Made by a program: the position numbers and the translations under genes. Source: Aulosira sp. FACHB-615 (lineage in GTDB: Bacteria > Cyanobacteriota > Cyanobacteriia > Cyanobacteriales > Nostocaceae). From it: a DNA stretch of 64,000 bases. The stretch spans positions 62,001 to 126,000 of the forward strand of contig NZ_JACJSE010000015.1 of NCBI RefSeq assembly GCF_014698045.1, given 5' to 3'. Within the stretch, counting starts at the first letter, position 1, and each line of letters begins with the position of its first letter. Below, piece by piece: positions 42,161 through 50,490 of the stretch. A model generated the notes under the pieces. It saw only the letters and a list, made by a program, of their open reading frames with translations, was not told the origin of the DNA and did no database searches.

Positions 42161-44158
42161 ATGCTGATTTGCCCTCAGTGTAAATTTGAGAACCCCAATG
42201 CTAATAAATTTTGCCAAAACTGTGGCACTTCCTTGACTCATCATGCTTGTCATGAATGTGGTACGGAAGTGCCATTACATGCCCAAAGTTGTCATAACTG
42301 CGGTGCTGAATGTGGGACAGTTTGGTGGGCAATTGTCACTAAAGAAGAAGGTGGGGACTGGGAATTAGGCAGTTGGCTAGATGATCAGGATGATTTACCA
42401 ACTTTACCTCTTTCCACGGAATATACTTTACCGCTTGCTGCTAGACCTGTGTTGAAAGCAGGTTCTTACATAGATAAAGAACAACGCTATCAACTGCTAG
42501 AACCCTTGGCAATCTTTGATGACAATGCCCAACAAACTGAAGTAGGTGTACGAGTTTTAGATTGTCAGCCGTATCAAATATCACCAATTGGAGCTATTTT
42601 AGACAATCAAAACCAAGGATGGCTCACCGTAACAGGTCAAGAAATTGACATTCCTAAATTAGCTAAAGCTTACGTACAATTACAGGCGAAATGTCAAGTA
42701 GAAATACCAGCAATCCACGATGCTTGGCAGGAAGGAAATACCCAGGTTCTCTTAATTGAAGACCGTTCTGATTGGCCTTTGTTAATTGATTTGTGGAAAG
42801 AAGAGACAACAAGCTCGTTACAAATTTTACATTGGTTTTATCAAATGACCCAACTGTGGGCTGTGTTGGAACCTGTGAGATGTCGCCAAAGTTTGTTGGA
42901 GTTATCGAATCTGCGCTTGGATGAAGACCAAACATTGGCTTTGGCAAGATTGTATAGGGAAAGTGAAGCAGAAGCCGATGACATAGCCGAAGACGAAACA
43001 TTATCACTAACAGAACAGCCGTTTAGTGTAAAAGTTTTGGGGGAAATTTGGCAGGAATTATTTAGACAGTCCCAACGGACGCAGTTTGGTGCGGTATTGC
43101 AGATTTTGGAGGATTTGAAACTAGGGAAAATTCAAATGATTGCCCAGTTGCGATCGCGCCTAGAAGCGATCGCCTCAGACCTAGAAACCTCAGCAATTCC
43201 TAGTTTTTCTCCCACCGCTCACCAACATCCCACAGCACCCACGATCATTCAGCTAGAAGATGATCCAGACGAAGACAGTTCTGGAAGAAGCGACGACTTA
43301 CCCACCATCGTGCTGTCAATGCAATTAAGCAGTCTCGAAGATGTGGGATGCACCGATGTAGGTCGTCAGCGTCAACACAACGAAGACTACTTTGGCATCG
43401 ACACGAAAATTGAGAAGCTAGAACTTCCCAGAAACCGCGTCTACCAAGCCCGTGGTTTATATATTCTCTGTGATGGAATGGGTGGTCATGCGGGTGGGGA
43501 AATAGCGAGTGAATTGGCTGTTAACACTGTCAAACAATACTTCCAAGAATTCTGGCAAACCAACCAGCGCCCAACCGAAGCAAATATGCGTGAGGCTGTT
43601 TATTTAGCTAATCAAGCAATTTATCAGCTAAATCAACAAGATGCGCGATCGGGTATTGGGCGGATGGGTACAACTTTGGTAATTTTGGTAATTCAAGATA
43701 CCGAAGCTGTAGTGGCTCATGTGGGCGATAGCCGTCTCTACCGCTTAACCCGCAAACGCGGACTCGAACAAATCACCGTAGACCATGAAGTTGGACAAAG
43801 AGAAATTGCGCGGGGAGTAGAACCCAGCATAGCTTATGCCCGTCCTGATGCTTATCAATTAACCCAAGCTTTAGGGCCGCGTGACGAAAGCGCCATCGAT
43901 CCTGATGTAGAGTTTTTTGACATTAATGAAGATAGTTTGCTAATTCTCGCCTCTGACGGTTTATCAGATAATGATTTACTAGAAACCCACTGGAAGAGTC
44001 ATTTACTTCCTTTATTAAGTTCTGGCGCAAGCTTAGAACGGGGTGTCAATGAATTAATTGATGTGGCAAACCAAAAAAATGGTCATGACAACATTACTGC
44101 AATACTGGTGCGGGCAAAAGTCCGACCAAACATGGACAATTCCGGGGCTAGAGGCTAG
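42161..44158 (+). CDS. PP2C-family protein phosphatase with N-terminal zinc ribbons
   Basis: Two zinc ribbons at the N-terminus: MLICPQCKFENPNANKFCQN with CGTS, then CHECGTEV and CHNCGAEC. A ~330-residue middle resembles a protein-kinase-like scaffold or regulatory region. A C-terminal PP2C (SpoIIE/PPM) domain follows: GCTDVGRQRQHNEDYFGID, LCDGMGGHAGGEIASELA, RMGTTLVILVI, AHVGDSRLYRL, ASDGLSDND and GHDNITAILV. It removes phosphate from Ser/Thr with two metal ions. AAGGAA lies 8 bases before the ATG. An FHA-kinase gene follows 92 bases downstream, so the two form a kinase/phosphatase pair. Confidence 0.9.
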   Translation: MLICPQCKFENPNANKFCQNCGTSLTHHACHECGTEVPLHAQSCHNCGAECGTVWWAIVTKEEGGDWELGSWLDDQDDLPTLPLSTEYTLPLAARPVLKAGSYIDKEQRYQLLEPLAIFDDNAQQTEVGVRVLDCQPYQISPIGAILDNQNQGWLTVTGQEIDIPKLAKAYVQLQAKCQVEIPAIHDAWQEGNTQVLLIEDRSDWPLLIDLWKEETTSSLQILHWFYQMTQLWAVLEPVRCRQSLLELSNLRLDEDQTLALARLYRESEAEADDIAEDETLSLTEQPFSVKVLGEIWQELFRQSQRTQFGAVLQILEDLKLGKIQMIAQLRSRLEAIASDLETSAIPSFSPTAHQHPTAPTIIQLEDDPDEDSSGRSDDLPTIVLSMQLSSLEDVGCTDVGRQRQHNEDYFGIDTKIEKLELPRNRVYQARGLYILCDGMGGHAGGEIASELAVNTVKQYFQEFWQTNQRPTEANMREAVYLANQAIYQLNQQDARSGIGRMGTTLVILVIQDTEAVVAHVGDSRLYRLTRKRGLEQITVDHEVGQREIARGVEPSIAYARPDAYQLTQALGPRDESAIDPDVEFFDINEDSLLILASDGLSDNDLLETHWKSHLLPLLSSGASLERGVNELIDVANQKNGHDNITAILVRAKVRPNMDNSGARG

Positions 44159-44189
44159 AGATTAGAGGTTAGCTTCGAGTTTTTCCTCA

Positions 44190-44230
44190 TCCCTACTCCC
44201 TACTCCCTACTCCCTACTCCCTACTCCCTA
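44190..44230. repeat. TCCCTAC heptamer array
   Basis: Nearly six uninterrupted TCCCTAC units in the gap between the phosphatase and kinase genes. A second array of the same unit lies at 45556-45593, immediately after the kinase gene and overlapping the end of the convergent 72-aa gene. Confidence 0.85.
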
Positions 44231-44250
44231 TTTTTTATGCAGGTTTGATT

Positions 44251-45510
44251 GTGGTTATTGTGACGCTGTTAGAACCGCAACACAAAACACCCCTGAAACA
44301 GTGGTGCTTTGATAACTCCGCCGTCATTCGTATTGGTCGAGCGGCAGACAATCATGTGGTTTTATCCGATAGTTTGGTTTCCCGACATCATCTAGAACTC
44401 AGGCAAGTCAGTACTGATAATCATGAAGAATCTTGGCAGATATATAGTCAAGGTACAAATGGTACGTTTCTCAATGGCATTTTGGTAATTCAAAGTCCTC
44501 TACCGCACAATGCAGTTTTACAACTGGCGCAGGGAGGGCCAATACTGCAATTTCAAATTCAGGAGATATCGCCAGCGACTAATGCAGAGTCAGAAAAGTT
44601 GGCTGGATTTGTGCCGACAAATCAAGACCCTGCTAGGGCGGCTTACACTTGCACCCATGAAGGTAATTCTCCGCAAAATTTATTTTGTATTCATTGTGGT
44701 CAACCTCTTTCAGTGCAACAGACGATTCGTCAGTATCAGGTGTTGCGAACTTTGGGACAAGGAGGTATGGGAACCACATATTTAGCTTGGGATACACAAG
44801 GCTGGATGAGTGGAAATCCCCAACTTTTGGTCTTAAAGCAAATGAATGCTGATATGGCAAAAATAGCTAAAGCCCAAGAATTATTTGAGCGAGAAGCCAA
44901 TACGCTGAAATCTCTCCATCATCCAGGTATCCCCAGGTATTATGACTTTTTTGTTGACGGTGGTAAAAAATACTTGGCTATGGAATTAGTACATGGGCAA
45001 GATTTAGAAAAACGAGTCCAGATGACTGGGCCTGTAACGCCTAGCCAAGCGATCGCCTGGATGATTCAAACCTGCGAAATTATAGACTATTTGCATAGCC
45101 AAGAACCACCACTGATTCATCGTGATATTAAACCCGCTAACCTGATGGTGCGAAATGCCAATAATCACATCGTGGTGTTAGATTTTGGTGCTGTGAAAGA
45201 AATTGGCACAACACCAGGTACACGCATTGGTGCAGAAGGTTATTGCGCCCCCGAACAAGAACGGGGACAACCTCTGATTCAATCAGATTTATATGCCATT
45301 GGGCCAACACTAATTTTTCTGCTGACTGGGGAAAATCCCTTTAAATTCTTCCGCCAAAAAGGACGAAATTTTCGGTTTGATGTGGCTAACTCTCCCACGA
45401 TTACACCCCAAATTCGAGAGGTGATTGAACGTGTAACAGAGCCGTTACCACGCGATCGCTATCAAACCGCTAGGGAATTAGCCAATGCTTTAACAGCTTG
45501 CAAGGTATAA
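44251..45510 (+). CDS. FHA-domain serine/threonine protein kinase
   Basis: An N-terminal FHA domain (about residues 10-90: IRIGRAADNHVVLSDSLVSR with HHLELR and GTNGTFLNG) binds phospho-Thr. A short zinc-ribbon-like linker follows (CTHEGNSPQNLFCIHCGQPL). The kinase domain has LGQGGMGTTYLAWD, the ATP-anchoring Lys in LVLKQMN, catalytic HRDIKPANLM, DFGAVKE and APEQERGQPLIQSDLYAIGP. It is cytosolic with no TM segment. GTG at 44251 (after AGG) is preferred; TTG at 44245 is the alternative. It is paired with the PP2C gene, implying reversible Ser/Thr phosphorylation of shared targets. Confidence 0.9.
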   Translation: MVIVTLLEPQHKTPLKQWCFDNSAVIRIGRAADNHVVLSDSLVSRHHLELRQVSTDNHEESWQIYSQGTNGTFLNGILVIQSPLPHNAVLQLAQGGPILQFQIQEISPATNAESEKLAGFVPTNQDPARAAYTCTHEGNSPQNLFCIHCGQPLSVQQTIRQYQVLRTLGQGGMGTTYLAWDTQGWMSGNPQLLVLKQMNADMAKIAKAQELFEREANTLKSLHHPGIPRYYDFFVDGGKKYLAMELVHGQDLEKRVQMTGPVTPSQAIAWMIQTCEIIDYLHSQEPPLIHRDIKPANLMVRNANNHIVVLDFGAVKEIGTTPGTRIGAEGYCAPEQERGQPLIQSDLYAIGPTLIFLLTGENPFKFFRQKGRNFRFDVANSPTITPQIREVIERVTEPLPRDRYQTARELANALTACKV

Positions 45511-45587
45511 ATTTGGAGGTGGGGAGTCGTAAGTAGGGAGTCGTGATTTTTCTTAGTCCCTACTCCCTACTCCCTATTCCCTATTTC

Positions 45588-45806
45588 CTATTCTTCATCC
45601 CAAGCTTCCACTGCCAACAGTTCACTGATTGGGTCTTGCATACTGAAGCCAAAGTCCAACAGTTCCTGTTTCCAGTGCTGCCAGTCATTGCCATAGAGAA
45701 AGGCAATTTTCCAAATGCTATCAGTGGGTTTGATGATATTTGATTCTACGAGTGATTGCACGTTACGCTGCAATTTCACCATTGGGTGAATTACTTGCTG
45801 AGTCAT
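45588..45806 (-). CDS. Small hypothetical protein, 72 aa
   Basis: A 72-residue acidic protein: MVKLQRNVQSLVESNIIKPT, DSIWKIAFLYGNDWQHWKQE, LLDFGFSMQDPISELLAVEA. The aromatic pattern and well-formed helices suggest a real protein. The LVE...I arrangement is reminiscent of DUF4327-type small cyanobacterial proteins, but I am not sure. Its end lies in a TCCCTAC repeat array, converging on the kinase gene. The function is unknown. Confidence 0.65.
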   Translation of the reverse strand: MTQQVIHPMVKLQRNVQSLVESNIIKPTDSIWKIAFLYGNDWQHWKQELLDFGFSMQDPISELLAVEAWDEE

Positions 45807-46566
45807 AACCTATGATTAAGTTCAGATTTCGTTTAGGTAAATGCTTAATCAAAACTGCTTTCCGCTAGGCAATTGTTATCGATGCGTAGAGCGTTGGAAT
45901 TGGTAAAGCTAGTCTTAACTTTCTAACTATACCATAACAAACCCTGCTTGTTTTTGCATAAATTCGGTTTTGTACGGTAATTACCACCACAAAACTGAAA
46001 TTTTTACTCACAAGCGATCGTCTATGCGTCACGAAAAAACTAACTGTTTTGAAAGTTGCATTGATAACACAAGTTGAATTTGCAGAATTTTATCTACATC
46101 AGCCATGAGTATGTGAGTACTTGTTAGAAAAACAAGAATTTTAGGCTGGTTTGAAGTCGTTTAAGACACGGCTAAGGAGAGTTTACCGCGTATATTTAGA
46201 CGTAATATACAATATCGCAAACACCTGACATTAGATAGATTTATTACAAAAATTTATAAAAAATTAATTCTTTAGCAGAGATTAAACTAGCGCACAAAGC
46301 TTGTCTTGAATAATGGGTGTAAGGGTGTAGGTGTTCAAAACCTAGTCCGTTCGGTTGAAGCTCACGGTGAAGCCTTATCTCCCTTGTCCTCCTTGTCTTC
46401 CTTGTCACGCGAATAATTGCAAGTCTTCATTCAAGTAGTTCTTACGTACCGTCTGAAGAATTTTCAAAACTTTACAGCCATCATGTTAGTTTCCCTGGGG
46501 TGGTGGGTACTCTGATAACTGGAGGCTTGCTGGTATCTCAGTATTTTTGACAGCAACTATTGAGAC
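45807..46566. other. Intergenic region with a GACAAGG-type array
   Basis: About 760 bases without a convincing gene. A CCTTGTC/TCCTCCTTGTCTTCCTTG array lies at 46378-46406 (inverse of 1763-1813) and a GTGTAAGGGTGTAGGTGTTC stretch near 46318. The rest is AT-rich promoter-like DNA for the divergent genes on either side; no riboswitch or tRNA pattern was seen. Confidence 0.5.
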
Positions 46567-46950
46567 ATGTCTAGTTCTGGGGATGACTATATTATTTCTC
46601 GCCAAAAGAAAATTGACCTAAAGAAAAGGATTTTAACGGTAGTAGGTTTAGCCTCTTTCGTTGGTTCTACGGTATTTGGTGTGATTAGTGGAATACCACA
46701 AGCTCATCAGCAGTCTCAGAAAAAGAATGTATCTGTTGAGTCTTCTTTACAGGAACAAGCACGGGGTTATGAACTAGTTTTGCAACGAGAACCAAACAAC
46801 CAAGCGGCTTTAGAGAAATTAGCTATAGCTAGAGTGCATTTAAAAGATCCCAAAGGAGCGATTGAGATTATGGAAAAGCTAGTTAAACTGCATCCTGACA
46901 GGCAAGACTACAAAACTGTTTTAGAGCAGATTAAGAAACAGCAAAATTAG
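46567..46950 (+). CDS. Membrane-anchored TPR protein, small
   Basis: A 127-residue protein. A basic N-terminus (SRQKKIDLKKR) is followed by one TM segment (ILTVVGLASFVGSTVFGVIS, about residues 22-41). Two TPR-like helix pairs follow (EQARGYELVLQREPNNQAAL, AIARVHLKDPKGAIEIMEKL, VKLHPDRQDYKTVLEQ). It is a typical small cyanobacterial anchored TPR protein, probably an adaptor at the plasma or thylakoid membrane facing the cytosol or lumen; orientation cannot be read reliably. Confidence 0.8.
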   Translation: MSSSGDDYIISRQKKIDLKKRILTVVGLASFVGSTVFGVISGIPQAHQQSQKKNVSVESSLQEQARGYELVLQREPNNQAALEKLAIARVHLKDPKGAIEIMEKLVKLHPDRQDYKTVLEQIKKQQN

Positions 46951-47029
46951 AGCGATCGCTATTAATTTTTCTTGGATTTCAATAAGCAAATTTACTATCA
47001 GTAATCTTTCAAAAAGATTAATCATATCT

Positions 47030-50000
47030 ATGAAATGTAAAATCTGTAATTCTAATAGTCACTTTTTTGGGAAAAATCTTTTATTAAATAAATATAATGT
47101 CAATTATTTTCAATGTTCTAATTGTGGTTTTGTTCAAACAGAAGAGCCTTACTGGCTAGAAGAAGCTTACTCTGATGTTATAGGCAAAAGTGATAGTGGT
47201 TTATTATTTCGTAATCAATATTGTTCTCAAAAAGCATATCAAATTATTTTTAATATATTTAATCATCAGTCCCGATTTTTAGATTATGGTGCTGGCTATG
47301 GTTTATTTGTGAGAATGATGAGAGATTCAGGATTTGATTTTTATTGGCTAGATAAGTTCTGTAATAATATATTTGCAAAAGGTTATACAACAAATGGAAA
47401 TGAATCTTATGAATTAGTCACCGCGTTTGAGGTTTTTGAGCATTTTGTTAATCCTATAGAAGAGATAGAAAATATTTTAAAATTTTCTAGAAATATTTTG
47501 TTTAGTACAGAAATTCTACCTATAAATAATCCTAAGCCTGATGAATGGTGGTACTACGTACCGCAAGAAGGACAACACACATCAATATATACATTAAAAT
47601 CTCTAGAAATAATTGCAGACAAGTACAATTTAAACTTTTATTCCAGTAATATATCTTACAACGGAATTACTTTACATTTACTTACAGAAAATAAGCTTGT
47701 ACCTAATGTTTTTAATAATTTATGCCAGAGTCCTATTAAAGAAATAAGAAAAGTTTCATTATTGAATCAAATAACAGAAATTAAAATAGCATTAGATATT
47801 GCTGTCCTAGGTTTAGGGACTATCTTAGAAACTGCTAAAACTGGAGTTTTTAGAGTTACAGAAAATCTTTTAAAAGGACTACTAAAATCTCCACAGTGTT
47901 GTATTTATTTATGTACTAGTGAGCCTGATTTATTGGAGGCTTGTCAAATTTATATAAATCAAAATTTAGAGTATAAAAATCTTCCCGTATTTTATTTATC
48001 ACAACTACAAGATTTAAATATAGACATTTATCACTCGACTTATTATCCTTTACCTCACAATATCTACTTTGCTACCAGAATCATCACACTGTATGACTTA
48101 ATTCCAATTCTTTATCCACAATATTTTAACTATAATTCAGAACATATAGTTAAAACAATTATAGACCAGATAGATCCAAATGATTTTGTCTGCTGTATTT
48201 CTGAATCTACACAACAAGATATTTGTGCATATCGACAAAATCTCAATCACAATCAAGTCTTAGTTACACATTTAGCTGCTGATCAAGAAAAATTTTATCC
48301 TTGTACTGATTCAGACGTAATTAACCAAGTTAAACAAAAATATAAAATTCCTAATCAGCCTTATCTCTTAACTTTATCAACCCTAGAGCCAAGAAAAAAT
48401 ATTGCTCATGTTATTCGGGCTTTTTTGAGACTAATTCAAACCCATAATATTCATGACCTCAATCTAGTATTGGTAGGTACAAAAGGATGGCAATATGAAG
48501 AAATTTTTGCAGAAATAGACAAATTCCAAGAATTAAAAGACCGAATTATTATTACAGGTTTTGTACCTGATGAAGATTTAGCACCTTTATATTCCGGTGC
48601 ATTAGCATTTTTATATGTGTCCTTTTATGAAGGTTTTGGCTTACCACCATTAGAAGCTATGCAATGCGGAACTCCGGTAATTACATCGAATACTTCTTCT
48701 TTACCCGAAGTTGTTGGAGATGCTGGAATTATGCTTGATCCTAATGACACATCAGGACTTGAGAATAATATACTGCGATTATATTCTGAACCAGAATTGC
48801 GAAAAAACTTAGCGAAAAAATCCCTTCAACAAGCTCAGAATTTCAGTTGGGATAAATATATTCAAGAAACTATTAAAATTTACGAACTAGCTAAAGCCAA
48901 ATCTCAAACTTTACCTCGACGTAATATTTTAATTGATGGTGTCTTCTTTCAACTCTATCAAACAGGAATTGCTAGAGTTTGGCGGAGTTTGCTAGAGCAA
49001 TGGTCAAATAGTGAATTTGCTAATCACATTTTAGTATTAGATAGAGGCAATACAGCACCCAAAATTAATGGTATCCGTTATCGTACAATCCCTGTTTATG
49101 ACTATAACGATACCGATACAGATAAACAGATGCTTCAAGAAATATGTGATGAGGAAGGTGCAGATTTATTTATCTCTTCTTACTATACAACCTCATTAAC
49201 AACACCTTCTGTATTCATGGCTTACGATATGATACCAGAGGTGTTGGGATGGGATGTAATTAATAATCCTATGTGGCGAGAAAAGCATTTAGCGATTCAA
49301 AGTGCATCTGCTTACATTGCTATTTCTCAACATACAGCGCGTGACATTAACAAATATTTCCCAGAAATATCTGTAGATTCTGTTACTGTTGCTCATTGTG
49401 GTGTTAATAGTAATTTTTCACCAGCAAAATCTGAAGAGGTTAATAGTTTTAAATCGAAGTATGGTATTACAAAGCCTTACTTTATTGTAGTTGGGGCTAG
49501 TAATGGTTATAAGAATAGTATGCTATTCTTCCAAGCATTTTCTCAGCTTGCCAGTAGCTATGGATTCGATATTATTTGTACAGGTAGTGGTGGGGTATTA
49601 GCGCCAGAATTTAGAGTTTGTACGTCGGGTAGTTCTGTTTATATGTTGCAACTTAGTGATGAGGAGTTAGCAACAGCTTATTCTGGTGCAGTGGCATTGG
49701 TTTATCCTTCTAAATATGAAGGTTTTGGGATGCCAATTGTTGAAGCAATGGCTTGTGGTTGTCCGGTGATTACTTGTCCGAATGCTTCAATTCCAGAAGT
49801 AGCAGGAGAGGCTGCAATATATGTGAAGGATGATGATGTAGATGGAATGGTAAATGCTTTATGTGATATCCAAAAGCCGAGGGTTCGTCAAGCATTGATT
49901 GAGGCTGGTTTGGCGCAAGCACAAAAATTTTCTTGGACGAAAATGGCTGATATTGTTAGTACTACATTGATTAATGCTAGTCTGCTATCTTTGAAGTTGA

Positions 50001-50398
50001 AGGAAATTAATGTTATTGTTTTCCCTGATTGGTCGCAATCGGAAGAGTTGCTGGGGTTAGAATTGGAATCTGTAATTAAAGCGATCGCAACTTATCCAGA
50101 TAGTCAAAAAACTACTTTATTAATTAACACCAGTAATATTTCCACTGAGGATGCAGAACTATTACTTTCTGGCATCACCATGAATCTTTTGATGGAAGAG
50201 GACTTAGATATCAGTGAGGGATTAGAAATTGCTTTGGTTGGTAGTTTAGCAGATATTCAATGGCAAGCTTTATTACCTCGTCTCAGCAGCCGAATTATTT
50301 TAGGATATGAAGATAAGGCAATTGTGGCAGAACTCCCAATAGAGACACTACCAGCTTATGAACTAGAAAGCTTTATTAATCAACTTTGTGTTTTATAA
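47030..50398 (+). CDS. Multidomain methyltransferase plus two GT4 glycosyltransferases with a C-terminal shared domain
   Basis: A 1122-residue fusion. Residues 1-235: zinc-ribbon-led (CKICNS, CSNCGF) SAM methyltransferase with FLDYGAGYGLFVRMM and AFEVFEHFVNPIEEIE. About 250-625: GT4 (TLSTLEPRKN, YEGFGLPPLEAMQCGTPVIT and SSLPEVVGDAGIML). About 635-960: a second GT4 (YEGFGMPIVEAMACGCPVIT, SIPEVAGEAAIYV). About 990-1122: a domain INVIVFPDWSQSEELLGLEL... also found at the start of the next protein. It probably builds and methylates a surface glycan or glycoprotein sugar. The next gene lies 92 bases downstream, likely in one operon. Confidence 0.85.
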   Translation: MKCKICNSNSHFFGKNLLLNKYNVNYFQCSNCGFVQTEEPYWLEEAYSDVIGKSDSGLLFRNQYCSQKAYQIIFNIFNHQSRFLDYGAGYGLFVRMMRDSGFDFYWLDKFCNNIFAKGYTTNGNESYELVTAFEVFEHFVNPIEEIENILKFSRNILFSTEILPINNPKPDEWWYYVPQEGQHTSIYTLKSLEIIADKYNLNFYSSNISYNGITLHLLTENKLVPNVFNNLCQSPIKEIRKVSLLNQITEIKIALDIAVLGLGTILETAKTGVFRVTENLLKGLLKSPQCCIYLCTSEPDLLEACQIYINQNLEYKNLPVFYLSQLQDLNIDIYHSTYYPLPHNIYFATRIITLYDLIPILYPQYFNYNSEHIVKTIIDQIDPNDFVCCISESTQQDICAYRQNLNHNQVLVTHLAADQEKFYPCTDSDVINQVKQKYKIPNQPYLLTLSTLEPRKNIAHVIRAFLRLIQTHNIHDLNLVLVGTKGWQYEEIFAEIDKFQELKDRIIITGFVPDEDLAPLYSGALAFLYVSFYEGFGLPPLEAMQCGTPVITSNTSSLPEVVGDAGIMLDPNDTSGLENNILRLYSEPELRKNLAKKSLQQAQNFSWDKYIQETIKIYELAKAKSQTLPRRNILIDGVFFQLYQTGIARVWRSLLEQWSNSEFANHILVLDRGNTAPKINGIRYRTIPVYDYNDTDTDKQMLQEICDEEGADLFISSYYTTSLTTPSVFMAYDMIPEVLGWDVINNPMWREKHLAIQSASAYIAISQHTARDINKYFPEISVDSVTVAHCGVNSNFSPAKSEEVNSFKSKYGITKPYFIVVGASNGYKNSMLFFQAFSQLASSYGFDIICTGSGGVLAPEFRVCTSGSSVYMLQLSDEELATAYSGAVALVYPSKYEGFGMPIVEAMACGCPVITCPNASIPEVAGEAAIYVKDDDVDGMVNALCDIQKPRVRQALIEAGLAQAQKFSWTKMADIVSTTLINASLLSLKLKEINVIVFPDWSQSEELLGLELESVIKAIATYPDSQKTTLLINTSNISTEDAELLLSGITMNLLMEEDLDISEGLEIALVGSLADIQWQALLPRLSSRIILGYEDKAIVAELPIETLPAYELESFINQLCVL

Positions 50399-50490
50399 AG
50401 TTTGAACTAACAGTTTGAATAATTTTAGTTAATGGTGAGTGCTTTAGTATTAAGGCACTCACTCTAGTTTAAAAAGAAGGAGAAGATAAC

